A DNA stretch of 64,000 nt from Sphingomonas sp. (GTDB lineage Bacteria; Pseudomonadota; Alphaproteobacteria; Sphingomonadales; Sphingomonadaceae). The translations under genes and the position numbers were made by a program. The notes below the pieces were generated by a model that saw nothing but the letters and a program-made list of their open reading frames with translations, was not told the origin of the DNA and made no database searches. Of this stretch, positions 24,823-33,537 are shown piece after piece. The stretch's first letter is position 1. Each line of letters starts with the position of its first letter. Where the stretch lies: positions 62,001 to 126,000 of the forward strand of contig NZ_SSMY01000006.1 in the NCBI RefSeq assembly GCF_004799495.1. Direction: 5' to 3'.

Positions 24823-25781
24823 CGTCACTGTATGGTAACGCGCTAGCGAAACAGGCGTTTTCCGCCGCGCTCGAGGGCGGGTCGCTGCACCACGCCTGGT
24901 TGCTCGCCGGGCCCGAAGGCATTGGCAAGGCGAGCTTCGCGATGCTGGCGGTGCGGCGGATTCTGGCCGGCGCGGGGCAACCCGACGATTACGCGATCCC
25001 GCCGGGTGACCGCACCCAGCAGTTGATCGATGCCGGGTCGCATCCCGATTTCAAGAAGCTCGAACGCCTGCCGAAGGACGAGAAGAAACCCGAGCAGGGC
25101 CTCGCCCGCAGCATCACCGTCGCGCAGGTCCGTGCGATCGAGCCTTTCTTCTCGGTCAAGCCGACTTTCTCCGAGCGCCGCGTCGTGCTGATCGATTCGG
25201 CCGACGATCTCGAGCGCAACGGTGCCAACGCCTTGCTCAAGAATCTGGAAGAGCCGCCGGCGGGCACGGTGTTCCTGCTCGTCAGCCACGCGCCGGGGCG
25301 GTTGCTGCCGACGATCCGCTCGCGCTGCCGACTACTGCGGTTCGAGCCGCTCGATGATGCGGACATGCGCGCGGCGCTGACCCACGCCGGCGCGAAGGCG
25401 AGCGAGATCGACGAACTGGTGCGCGTGGGACAGGGGTCGCCCGCGCAGGCGCTGGCGATGGCTGGGCTCGATATCGCGGGTCTCGATAACGCGCTGACGC
25501 AGCTCGCCAAGGGGGATCCGTCGAACGCCGTCCGTTCCGAGCTGGCGAGCAAACTGTCGCTCAAGGCCGCGCAGCCGCGCTACGAAGCCTTCCTCGACCG
25601 CGCGCCGCGCTTCATCGCCGCCCAGGCGCGCGCGCGGAGCGGGGAAGCGCTGCGCGCCGCGCTCGACGCGCACGACGCCGCGCGTAATCTCGCCGCCAGC
25701 GCGCTCGGCCTGTCGCTCGACGCGCAGGGCACGGTGTTCGAAATGGGCGGGATCGTCGCCTCACTGGCGGAGCGACGCTGA
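24819..25781 (+). CDS. holB: DNA polymerase III delta-prime subunit
   Basis: 320 residues. It is part of the clamp loader that places the beta clamp on DNA. The Walker-A-like loop GPEGIGKASFA lies at about 31-41, and ALLKNLEEPPAGTVFLL with the following SRC motif (RSRCRLLRF, about 168-176) matches the family. The expected zinc-binding cysteines are not present, as in other alphaproteobacterial forms. Its start overlaps tmk; 18 bases separate it from metG. Confidence 0.93.
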   Translation: MTSLYGNALAKQAFSAALEGGSLHHAWLLAGPEGIGKASFAMLAVRRILAGAGQPDDYAIPPGDRTQQLIDAGSHPDFKKLERLPKDEKKPEQGLARSITVAQVRAIEPFFSVKPTFSERRVVLIDSADDLERNGANALLKNLEEPPAGTVFLLVSHAPGRLLPTIRSRCRLLRFEPLDDADMRAALTHAGAKASEIDELVRVGQGSPAQALAMAGLDIAGLDNALTQLAKGDPSNAVRSELASKLSLKAAQPRYEAFLDRAPRFIAAQARARSGEALRAALDAHDAARNLAASALGLSLDAQGTVFEMGGIVASLAERR

Positions 25782-25799
25782 CTATTCTACGGGGAGGCC

Positions 25800-27320
25800 A
25801 TGGCCGAACCCTATTACATCACCACTGCGATTTCGTACCCGAACGGCCGCCCGCATATCGGGCATGCGTATGAGGCGATCGCCGCCGATGCGATCGCGCG
25901 CTATCACCGCCAGGCGGGGCGCGACGTGCGCTTTCAGACCGGGACCGACGAGCACGGACTGAAGATGGTCCAGACCGCGCGCGACCGCGGCGTAGAAACG
26001 CGCGCGCTGGCCGACGAGATGTCGGGCTATTTCAAGGCGATGGATGATCGCCTCAACATTTCGTACGATCGTTTCATCCGCACGGTGGAGGACGGTCACC
26101 ACGCCGCGAGCCGGGCGATCTGGGAGGCGATGGCGGCGGCTGGCGACCTCTATCTCGACCGCTACGAAGGCTGGTATTCGGTCCGCGACGAAGCGTTCTA
26201 CGACGAGAAGGAACTGGTCGACGGGGGGGGGGGCAAGCTCTCCCCGCAAGGCACGCCGGTCGAATGGACCGCGGAGGAGACGTGGTTCTTCCGTCTCTCC
26301 AAATATCAGCAGCCGTTGCTCGACCATTATGCCGCCAATCCCGATTTCATCCGGCCTGAGGCGCGGCGCAACGAGATCCTGCGCTTCGTCGAGAGCGGGC
26401 TGAACGACTTGTCGGTGTCGCGCACCAGCTTCGACTGGGGGGTCAAGGTGCCCGGCAGCGAGGGGCACGTGATGTATGTGTGGGTGGATGCGCTGACCAA
26501 CTATTTGACTGGGGTTGGTTATCCGGATGCGCTGAACGATTACTGGCCCGCCGACCTGCATTTGATCGGCAAGGATATCGTGCGTTTTCATGCTATTTAC
26601 TGGCCAGCTTTCCTGATGAGCGCGAAGATCGCGTTGCCCAAACAGGTGTTCGGCCATGGCTTCCTGCTCAACCGCGGGGAGAAGATGTCGAAATCGGTCG
26701 GCAACGTCACCGATCCAATCGAGCTCGCCGACCGCTTCGGGGTCGATCCGCTGCGTTATTTCCTGCTGCGTGAGGTCAGTTTCGGGCAGGACGGGAGCTA
26801 TTCGGAAGACGCGATCGTCACGCGCTGCAACGCCGACCTCGCCAACAATCTCGGCAATCTGGCGCAACGGTGCCTGTCGATCATCGCCAAGAACGGCGCG
26901 GCGGTGCCGGCGGCGGGCGAAGCGACGGCGGTCGAGGAAGCGCTGGTCGAGAGCGTGCGCGCGGCTGAGGCGGGGATGCACGCCGCCATGGGCGACCTCG
27001 CGATCCATACCGCTCTGGAAGCGATCTGGGGCGCGGCGCGCGATGCCAACCAATATTTCGCCGACCAAGCACCGTGGAGCGTGCGCAAGACCGATCCCGC
27101 GCGGGCGGATACGATCCTGTACTATGCCGCGGAGGCGGTGCGCCGCATCGCCATCATGGCGCGCTGGGCGATTCCGGAAAGCGCGGACAAGTTGCTCGAT
27201 TTGCTCGGACAGGGGGCTGACGTACGCGACTTCGATGCACTCAACCGACCGATCGTGACCGGGACACTGCTGCCGGCGCCTAGCGGGGTCTTCCCGCGGC
27301 TTGAAATGGCCGCCGAATGA
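25800..27320 (+). CDS. metG: Methionyl-tRNA synthetase
   Basis: 506 residues. Class I enzyme that charges both initiator and elongator tRNA-Met. HIGH is PHIGHAY (about 19-25) and the second ATP loop is KMSKS (about 298-302). The zinc-knuckle cysteines of the long form are missing, and the C-terminal tRNA-binding appendage is absent, so it is the short MetG type. GGGGAGG lies 6 bases upstream. Codons for VDGGGGK near residue 143 contain a run of 11 G. It overlaps tatD by ATGA. Confidence 0.96.
   Translation: MAEPYYITTAISYPNGRPHIGHAYEAIAADAIARYHRQAGRDVRFQTGTDEHGLKMVQTARDRGVETRALADEMSGYFKAMDDRLNISYDRFIRTVEDGHHAASRAIWEAMAAAGDLYLDRYEGWYSVRDEAFYDEKELVDGGGGKLSPQGTPVEWTAEETWFFRLSKYQQPLLDHYAANPDFIRPEARRNEILRFVESGLNDLSVSRTSFDWGVKVPGSEGHVMYVWVDALTNYLTGVGYPDALNDYWPADLHLIGKDIVRFHAIYWPAFLMSAKIALPKQVFGHGFLLNRGEKMSKSVGNVTDPIELADRFGVDPLRYFLLREVSFGQDGSYSEDAIVTRCNADLANNLGNLAQRCLSIIAKNGAAVPAAGEATAVEEALVESVRAAEAGMHAAMGDLAIHTALEAIWGAARDANQYFADQAPWSVRKTDPARADTILYYAAEAVRRIAIMARWAIPESADKLLDLLGQGADVRDFDALNRPIVTGTLLPAPSGVFPRLEMAAE
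26223..26233 (+). repeat. Run of 11 G residues inside metG
   Basis: Eleven consecutive G bases encode three Gly codons plus the start of a fourth within the MetRS connective region. Such a tract is prone to slippage in replication and to sequencing error. The reading frame is intact as given, and the protein continues normally on both sides. Confidence 0.9.
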
Positions 27321-28096
27321 AGCTCGCCGACAGCCATTGTCACCTCAATTACAAGGGTCTGGCCGAGCAGCAGGCCGACGTGCTGGCGCGCGCGAGGGCG
27401 AGCGGCGTGGTGGCGATGCTCAACATCTCGACCCGCGAGCGCGAATGGGACGACGTGATCGCCGTCGCGGAGGCGCAGCCCGACGTGTGGGCGACCGTCG
27501 GCATCCACCCGCACGAGGCCGACCAGCATCCGGACGTCGACACCGCCAAGCTGGTCGAGCGCGCCCGGCACCCGCGCGTCGTCGGGATCGGCGAGTCGGG
27601 GCTCGATTTCTACTACGATCATTCCGATCGCGACCGTCAGCGCACTAGCTTTCGGTCGCATATCGCCGCGTGCCGCGACACCGGGCTGCCGATCGTCGTC
27701 CACACGCGCGACGCCGAGGACGACACGATCCAAATCCTGCGCGACGAAATGGGGAATGGGGCCTATTCGGGCGTCATCCACTGCTTCACCGCGAGTGGCG
27801 ATTTCGCCGACAAGGCGCTGGATCTAGGCCTGTATATCTCGATTTCAGGGATCGTGACGTTCAAGAACGCGAAGGATCTGCAGGAAACTGCCGCGCGGTT
27901 GCCGCTCGACCGGCTGTTGATCGAAACCGACGCGCCTTTCCTTGCCCCCGTCCCGAACCGCGGCAAGACCGGCGAGCCGGCGTTCGTCGCCGACACATGC
28001 CGTTTCCTAGCAAACCTGCGCGGCGACGATCCCGAAGAGTTGGCGGAAACGACGCGCGCCAACTTCCACACATTGTTCGCCAAAACCACGGCATGA
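27317..28096 (+). CDS. TatD-family metal-dependent DNase/hydrolase
   Basis: 259 residues. TIM-barrel metal hydrolase of the TatD/YcfH group, with all metal ligands visible: DSHCHLN near the start, GESGLDFYY (about 93-101), VVHTRDA (about 123-129), HCFTAS (about 151-156) and ETDAPFLAP (about 203-211). Family members have been described as 3'-5' DNA exonucleases with a role in repair or apoptosis-like DNA decay. It overlaps metG and the following metallo-hydrolase by ATGA on each side. Confidence 0.92.
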   Translation: MKLADSHCHLNYKGLAEQQADVLARARASGVVAMLNISTREREWDDVIAVAEAQPDVWATVGIHPHEADQHPDVDTAKLVERARHPRVVGIGESGLDFYYDHSDRDRQRTSFRSHIAACRDTGLPIVVHTRDAEDDTIQILRDEMGNGAYSGVIHCFTASGDFADKALDLGLYISISGIVTFKNAKDLQETAARLPLDRLLIETDAPFLAPVPNRGKTGEPAFVADTCRFLANLRGDDPEELAETTRANFHTLFAKTTA

Positions 28097-28863
28097 AGGT
28101 CCGCATTCTCGGCTGCGGAACGTCGTCGGGAGTGCCGCGGATCGGCAACGATTGGGGCGCCTGCGATCCAGGCAACCCGCGCAACCGGCGGATGCGAGCG
28201 TCGATCCTGATCGAGACCGCGACTACGCGCATCCTCGTCGATACCGGCCCGGACATGCGCGAACAATTGCTCACGGCCGGCGTCGATCGCGTCGATGCGG
28301 TGATCTGGACGCACGATCATGCCGACCACACCCACGGCATCGACGATCTGCGGCAGATTTATCACGCGATGCGAAAGCCGGTGCGGGGGCTCGCGCGGGC
28401 CTCGACCGCCGCCGTGCTCCGCGATCGTTTCGCCTACGTCTTCGAGGGGTTGGACGGTTATCCGCCGACGGTCGAGCTGGAGGAATTGCCCGACCGGCTG
28501 ACGATCGGTGACATCGCGATCGGCGTCACCGATCAGCCGCACGGCACGATTGCATCGGCGGGATTACGGTTCGAAGCCGATGGCGGCACGATCGGATATG
28601 CCACCGATTTCAATGTGATGACTGTCGATATGTGTACGTTATATCAAGGGCTCGACACATGGATCGTCGACGTCCTGCGCCGCAAGCCGCACCCCAGTCA
28701 TCCGCATCTCGCCGAAGCACTCCCGTGGATCGCGCAACTGGCGCCGCGCCGGACGCTGCTGACCCATCTCGACCAGTCGATGGACTATGCAACGTTGCTC
28801 GGCGAGCTCCCGCCGGGCGTCGAGCCGGGCTATGACGGGCTGGAAATCGAGGTGGGTACATGA
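28093..28863 (+). CDS. Metallo-beta-lactamase-fold hydrolase (PhnP-like)
   Basis: 256 residues. The metal-binding THDHADHTHG (about 74-83) is the HxHxDH motif of the fold. Further ligands are in ATDFN (about 171-175) and LLTHLDQ near the C-terminus. The N-terminus (RILGCGTSSGVPRIG) matches the PhnP/cyclic phosphodiesterase branch, which acts on cyclic phosphates or nucleic acids. The substrate is unknown. It is linked by ATGA overlaps to tatD upstream and the retropepsin-like gene downstream. Confidence 0.88.
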   Translation: MKVRILGCGTSSGVPRIGNDWGACDPGNPRNRRMRASILIETATTRILVDTGPDMREQLLTAGVDRVDAVIWTHDHADHTHGIDDLRQIYHAMRKPVRGLARASTAAVLRDRFAYVFEGLDGYPPTVELEELPDRLTIGDIAIGVTDQPHGTIASAGLRFEADGGTIGYATDFNVMTVDMCTLYQGLDTWIVDVLRRKPHPSHPHLAEALPWIAQLAPRRTLLTHLDQSMDYATLLGELPPGVEPGYDGLEIEVGT

Positions 28864-29459
28864 GCGACGGTGGCAACGCGATCTTCTACGTGCTGCTGCT
28901 CGTGCTGCCGCTGTCGGCGCTGTTCGCGCGCCGGCTGCCGCTCGGGCGCGTGGCGGTGATGGCGCTGGCGTGGATCGGCATTTTCGCGACCGGGTTGCTT
29001 ATCGTCGCGCTGGTCAACCGCAACGATTGGCTGGTGTCGGGCGCGCGCGAGCTGTTCTACGGCCGCGACCAGTCGGTGGTCGGCAGCGAAGTGCGCATCC
29101 CGATGGCCGATGACGGGCACTTCTACGCGCGCGCGACGATCAACGGCGTCGAGACCATGATGCTGGTCGACAGCGGCGCGACCGACACGGCCTTGTCCAG
29201 CGCTGCAGCGGTCGCCGCCAGCATCGAGGTTGATAAGTCCGCACCGCCAATGACCGTAATCACCGCCAACGGCACGGTTCAGGCGCACCCGGCGGTGGCG
29301 AAGTCGCTCAAGGTCGGCGGCATAACCGCGACCGATCTGAGCGTGGACGTTTCGCCCGAACTCGGTGAGATGAACCTGCTGGGAATGAACTTCCTGTCGA
29401 AGCTCGAATCGTGGCGGGTGGAGGGGAAGACGCTCGTACTCGTCCCCAACGCCAAATGA
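28860..29459 (+). CDS. Membrane-anchored retropepsin-like aspartic protease
   Basis: 199 residues. Two hydrophobic helices (about 8-22 and 31-52) are followed by a single pepsin-like domain with MLVDSGATDT (catalytic Asp about 104). This is the one-domain, dimeric clan AA architecture, as in retroviral proteases and bacterial TIGR02281-type proteins. The active site should lie in the periplasm. Bacterial members are poorly characterised. Its start overlaps the metallo-hydrolase by ATGA and it ends the cotranscribed series before an AT-rich gap and mazG. Confidence 0.85.
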   Translation: MSDGGNAIFYVLLLVLPLSALFARRLPLGRVAVMALAWIGIFATGLLIVALVNRNDWLVSGARELFYGRDQSVVGSEVRIPMADDGHFYARATINGVETMMLVDSGATDTALSSAAAVAASIEVDKSAPPMTVITANGTVQAHPAVAKSLKVGGITATDLSVDVSPELGEMNLLGMNFLSKLESWRVEGKTLVLVPNAK

Positions 29460-29519
29460 GTTTTACATAATGTATATTATCAATCTTGCATATGCTGTTG
29501 TCGGGAAGGCCCCTCTCTC

Positions 29520-30269
29520 GTGAATCACGCCGATATCGACCGCCTCGTCGCGATCATGGCACGGCTGCGTGATCCCGAGCGCGGTTGCGAATGGGATACG
29601 GCGCAGACCTTCGCGACGATCGCGCCATACACGATCGAGGAAGCCTATGAGGTCGCCGACGCGATCGATCGCATGGATATGGCCGATCTGAAGGACGAAC
29701 TCGGCGACTTGCTGCTCCAGGTCGTGTTCCACGCGCGCATGGCCGAGGAAGCCGGCGACTTCGCGCTGGCCGACGTCGTGGCCGCGATTTGCGACAAGAT
29801 GGAGCGCCGACACCCGCATATCTTCGGCGATGCGGCCGATGGCGGCCATCATCTGTGGGAACAGATCAAGGCCGACGAGCGCAACGCGAAGGGCGCCGAG
29901 AGCGCGCTGGATGGCGTGGCGATCGGGTTGCCGGCCCTGCTCCGCGCCGAAAAGCTTCAAAAGCGCGCGGCGCAGACGGGGTTCGATTGGCCCGACCCGA
30001 GCGGGGCGCGCGCGAAGATCGACGAGGAACTGACCGAGGTCGAAGCAGCCGCCACCGAGGCCGAGCGCGAGGAAGAGATCGGCGACCTGCTGTTCGCGAT
30101 GGTCAATTGGGCGCGCAAGCTGGGAATCGATCCCGAAACCGCGTTGCGCGCTGCCAATGCGAAGTTTGAGCGGCGGTTTAAGGCGATGGAGAAGGCGGAC
30201 CACCAATTCTCGTCCCGCGGCCTCGACGAGCAGGAAGCGCTGTGGCAGCGCGTGAAGGCCGGCGCCTAG
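29520..30269 (+). CDS. mazG: Nucleoside triphosphate pyrophosphohydrolase MazG
   Basis: 249 residues with a GTG start. Two MazG modules are present: YTIEEAYEVADAI plus LKDELGDLLLQVVFH (about 38-75), and KIDEELTEVEAA plus EEIGDLLFAMVNWARK (about 167-205). The ExxE...ExxD acidic residues bind Mg2+. It hydrolyses NTPs, including non-canonical ones, to NMP and diphosphate, and in E. coli lowers ppGpp. It converges with hflX and shares the CTAG stop tetranucleotide with it. Confidence 0.94.
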   Translation: MNHADIDRLVAIMARLRDPERGCEWDTAQTFATIAPYTIEEAYEVADAIDRMDMADLKDELGDLLLQVVFHARMAEEAGDFALADVVAAICDKMERRHPHIFGDAADGGHHLWEQIKADERNAKGAESALDGVAIGLPALLRAEKLQKRAAQTGFDWPDPSGARAKIDEELTEVEAAATEAEREEEIGDLLFAMVNWARKLGIDPETALRAANAKFERRFKAMEKADHQFSSRGLDEQEALWQRVKAGA

Positions 30270-31552
30270 CGCGTCTCGAACCGCTCGTAGTCGCGCGGCG
30301 CCATGCGTACGTCATAGATAGTCCGGTCACCGTCGATTACTTGGCTCAACACCTCGCCATGTTGGTACAGCCACGCCGCGCCGGCCCCATCGGCCGCATC
30401 GAGTGATATCGAATAGCGGCGATGACCGGCGGTAAGCTTGGCCGCCACCTGGTCGACCAGATCGTTGACCCCTTCCCCGCTTATCGCCGAAATCGCCACG
30501 ACGTCGGCGCGGCGCGCCGCCTCTGTTAGCGCCGTCGAACGGGCGTCTCCGTCGAGCAAATCCAGCTTGTTCCACGCCTCGAACCGCGGCGTGGTGTCGG
30601 CGACGCCGATCTCGCGCAGCACGGTTTCGACATCGGCGCGCTGCGCCTCGCTGTCGGGGTGCGCGATGTCGCGGACGTGGATCAGCAGGTCGGCCGACAC
30701 CACTTCCTCGAGCGTCGCCTTGAATGCCGCGACCAATTGCGTGGGAAGCTCGGATACGAACCCGACGGTGTCGGACAGGATCGCCTTGTCGATCCCCGGT
30801 AGCGACACCTGCCGCAGCGTCGGGTCGAGCGTCGCGAACAGAAGATCTTCCGCCATGACGTCAGCGCCTGTCAGGCGATTGAAAAGCGTCGATTTTCCGG
30901 CGTTGGTATAGCCGACGAGCGCGATGATCGGCCACGGCGCGCGCTGGCGCCGGTCGCGGTGGAGCCCGCGCGTGCGGCTCACCTGGTCGAGTTCCTTGCG
31001 CAGCCGCGCCATGCGGTCGCGGATCAGGCGGCGATCGGCCTCGATCTGCGTTTCGCCGGGGCCGCCGAGAAAGCCGAACCCGCCACGCTGGCGCTCGAGG
31101 TGAGTCCAACTCCGCACCAGCCGCCCAGCCTGATAATCGAGGTGCGCGAGTTCGACCTGCAACCGCCCCTCCGCGGTCGCGGCGCGCTCGCCGAAGATTT
31201 CGAGGATCAGTCCCGTGCGGTCGATCACCTTGGCCTCGAGCGCGGTCTCGAGGTTGCGTTGCTGGATCGGGGTCAGCGACGCATCGACCACGACCAGCCC
31301 CGCCTCCTCCATCCGCACCTGTGCGGCGAGTTGTTCGACCTGACCCGACCCGATCAGCGTGGCGGGCTTGGGCGTACGGACGCGGAACGCGATCTTTTCG
31401 ACCACCTCGACCCCGATCGCCAGCGCCAGGCCAGCCGTCTCCGCCAGCCGAGCCTCGGCGTCGCGGCTCGCCTTGCCCTGATCGGGCAGCACGACGATCG
31501 CCCTCGCCCCACGGGCGAAGTCGTCGCGATCACGTTCGAAACCGGTGGTCAA
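30266..31552 (-). CDS. hflX: GTPase HflX
   Basis: 428 residues. Ribosome-splitting GTPase of the Obg/HflX class. The N-terminal HflX domain contains [10 protein letters not shown] and [16 protein letters not shown]; a helical linker contains [13 protein letters not shown]; then the G domain with GYTNAGKST (G1), DTVGF (G3) and NKLD (G4), about 209-345. Its start overlaps the hfq stop by ATGA; hfq-hflX is a conserved pair. It ends tail to tail with mazG. Confidence 0.96.
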   Translation of the reverse strand: MTTGFERDRDDFARGARAIVVLPDQGKASRDAEARLAETAGLALAIGVEVVEKIAFRVRTPKPATLIGSGQVEQLAAQVRMEEAGLVVVDASLTPIQQRNLETALEAKVIDRTGLILEIFGERAATAEGRLQVELAHLDYQAGRLVRSWTHLERQRGGFGFLGGPGETQIEADRRLIRDRMARLRKELDQVSRTRGLHRDRRQRAPWPIIALVGYTNAGKSTLFNRLTGADVMAEDLLFATLDPTLRQVSLPGIDKAILSDTVGFVSELPTQLVAAFKATLEEVVSADLLIHVRDIAHPDSEAQRADVETVLREIGVADTTPRFEAWNKLDLLDGDARSTALTEAARRADVVAISAISGEGVNDLVDQVAAKLTAGHRRYSISLDAADGAGAAWLYQHGEVLSQVIDGDRTIYDVRMAPRDYERFETR

Positions 31553-32040
31553 TCTTCGCCGTTATCCGTTGAATCCTCGGCCAAATTCAGCGGCCGCGCC
31601 GGCTGGATGGTGGAGACGGCGTGTTTGTAGACCAATTGCGCCATCCCTTCGCGTTCCAGCAACATGCAGAACAGATCGAACGAGGCAATGTGTCCCTGCA
31701 GCATGACGCCGTTGACCAGAAACATCGTCACGCTGTCTTCGGACTTGCGCACCGCGTTGAGGAAGATTTCCTGGAGCAGCGGCTGTTTCTTCTGCGCCTC
31801 CCCCACCGCATCGACGATCGCGGCGACGTCGATCGGGTTGGACGGCATGATCGTCGAGATGGCGTGTTTGTAGATCAGCTGGCTTTGCCCGTCACGGCGC
31901 AGCAGCACGCTGAAGTTGTCGAACCACGTGACGATGCCCTGCAGCTTGACGCCCTTGACGAGGAACATCGTCACCGGCGTCTTGGATTTGCGCAGTGCGT
32001 TGAGGAACAGGTCCTGCAGCGAGGTTTGCTTGTCGGCCAT
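31549..32040 (-). CDS. hfq: Tandem-domain Hfq (two fused Sm domains)
   Basis: 163 residues, about twice usual. Residues 8-66 and 89-147 are both complete Hfq Sm domains, about 60 percent identical to each other by eye. Each has the LQ..FLNA.RKS start, the VTMFLV.GV.LQG core, and the YKHA.STI Sm2 motif with the His/Lys residues that bind U-rich RNA. The second copy has Met in place of the Lys of VKLQG (a distal-face position). A 22-residue linker joins them and a short acidic tail ends the protein. Three chains could form the ring that six single Hfq chains make. It acts in sRNA-mRNA pairing. The start at 32040 follows AGGACC. ntrX lies upstream and hflX overlaps downstream. Confidence 0.95.
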   Translation of the reverse strand: MADKQTSLQDLFLNALRKSKTPVTMFLVKGVKLQGIVTWFDNFSVLLRRDGQSQLIYKHAISTIMPSNPIDVAAIVDAVGEAQKKQPLLQEIFLNAVRKSEDSVTMFLVNGVMLQGHIASFDLFCMLLEREGMAQLVYKHAVSTIQPARPLNLAEDSTDNGED

Positions 32041-32166
32041 TATTCGGTCCTGGTCTTGGCGGGCCCTCCCCCGCAAGGCGCCGTTTTTCCGGCGTCTGAA
32101 GCGCGCGCCCACGCGGCCTGCGCGCCGCCAATGTATGGTAGCGCGGGGGTTACGTCCAGCGCGGAC

Positions 32167-33537
32167 CTACTCCTCGCGGCTGTCGGTGATGCCGAGCAGC
32201 TTGAGCTTCCGGTGCAGCGCCGACCGCTCCATCCCGATGAAGGTCGCGGTGCGCGATATATTGCCCGAAAAACGCCGAATCTGGACGCGCAGATACTCGC
32301 GTTCGAAGGTCTCGCGCGCCTCGCGCAAGGGCGCGCCCATCATCGCGCTGGCCCCTGCCCCGTCGCCGTTCCCGCCAAGCACTTCGGCGGGCAGCAGGTC
32401 GACGTCGATCCGCCCGATCCGGTCGCCCGGCGCGAGGATGATCGTGCGCTCGACCACGTTGCGGAGCTGGCGGACGTTGCCCGGCCACTCATAGCTTTGC
32501 AGCGCCACCATGGCGTCGTTGGCGACTTCGGGGGTCGGCACGCGGCGTTCGTTGGCGTAATGCGCGACGAAATGCTCGACGAGCGACGGGATGTCCTCGC
32601 GCCGCTCGGTCAGCGGCGGGATCGCGACGGGGACGACGTTGAGGCGGTAGTAGAGGTCCTCGCGGAAGCGCCCCTCGGCGATTTCCTCGGTCAGGTCCCG
32701 CGCGGTCGCCGAGACGACGCGGACGTCGACCTTTACGGTGCGCTGGCCACCGACGCGGGTGAAACTCTGGTCGGTCAGCACGCGCAGGATGCGGCCCTGC
32801 GTCGCGATCGGCATGTCGGCGATCTCGTCGAGGAACAGCGTCCCGCCGTGCGCCTGTTCGAGCAGGCCGGTACGGACCAGGTCGCCGCCTTCCTCGATCC
32901 CGAACAATTCCTCCTCGACGCGTTCGGGGGTCATGCGCGCGGCGCTGACAATGACGAACGGGCCCTGCGCGCGCTGGCTCCAGCTGTGGAGCAGCCGCGC
33001 GGCGACTTCCTTGCCCACGCCGGCCGCGCCCATCACCAGCACGCGGCTGCCCGTGCCGGCGACCCGCTTCAGCGTCGCGCGGACGCCGTTGATCGCGCCC
33101 GAATTGCCCGTCAGGTCGGTGTCGCGGCCGGTCGCGGCGCGCAGCGATGCTACTTCCTGACGCAGCCGCTCGGTCTCGGTCGCGCGGCTCACCATCAGCA
33201 GCAGGCGGTCGGCATTGAACGGCTTTTCGATGAAGTCGACCGCGCCGCGCCGGATCGCGGCGACCGCGGTGTCGATGTTGCCGTGACCCGAGATTACCAG
33301 CACCGGGATCGACGAATCGCGCCGCTTGATCTCGTCGAGCAGGTCGAGCCCGTCGAGCCGCGACCCTTGCAGCCAGACGTCGAGCAGCACGAGGCTCGGG
33401 CGCCGCGCCGAGATTGCCTCGAGCGCGGCATCGCTGTCGGCGGCGGCGCGGGTCTCGTACCCCTCGTCCTGGAGCACCCCAGCGACCAGTTCGCGGATGT
33501 CGCGTTCGTCGTCGACGACGAGGATGTCGAGGCTCAT
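32167..33537 (-). CDS. ntrX: Response regulator NtrX, lacking the sigma-54 contact motif
   Basis: 456 residues. Receiver domain (1-120) with ILVVDDE, phospho-acceptor Asp in LLDVWLQ and Lys in EKPFN. AAA+ domain (about 145-370) with Walker A GAAGVGKE and Walker B GTLFLDEIAD. The GAFTGA loop that contacts sigma-54 is replaced by a sequence around EEGGDLVRTG, so activation through sigma-54 is unlikely. A Fis-type helix-turn-helix ends the protein (NISRTATFIGMERSALHRKL). It is the partner of NtrY, whose gene overlaps by ATGA. Family knowledge: NtrYX affects nitrogen, redox and envelope functions in Alphaproteobacteria. Confidence 0.93.
   Translation of the reverse strand: MSLDILVVDDERDIRELVAGVLQDEGYETRAAADSDAALEAISARRPSLVLLDVWLQGSRLDGLDLLDEIKRRDSSIPVLVISGHGNIDTAVAAIRRGAVDFIEKPFNADRLLLMVSRATETERLRQEVASLRAATGRDTDLTGNSGAINGVRATLKRVAGTGSRVLVMGAAGVGKEVAARLLHSWSQRAQGPFVIVSAARMTPERVEEELFGIEEGGDLVRTGLLEQAHGGTLFLDEIADMPIATQGRILRVLTDQSFTRVGGQRTVKVDVRVVSATARDLTEEIAEGRFREDLYYRLNVVPVAIPPLTERREDIPSLVEHFVAHYANERRVPTPEVANDAMVALQSYEWPGNVRQLRNVVERTIILAPGDRIGRIDVDLLPAEVLGGNGDGAGASAMMGAPLREARETFEREYLRVQIRRFSGNISRTATFIGMERSALHRKLKLLGITDSREE

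Noticed and set aside
26200..26260. Possible frameshift in metG at the G tract
   Set aside because: The protein reads normally through both sides of the tract, including the KMSKS loop downstream, so the frame as given is correct.
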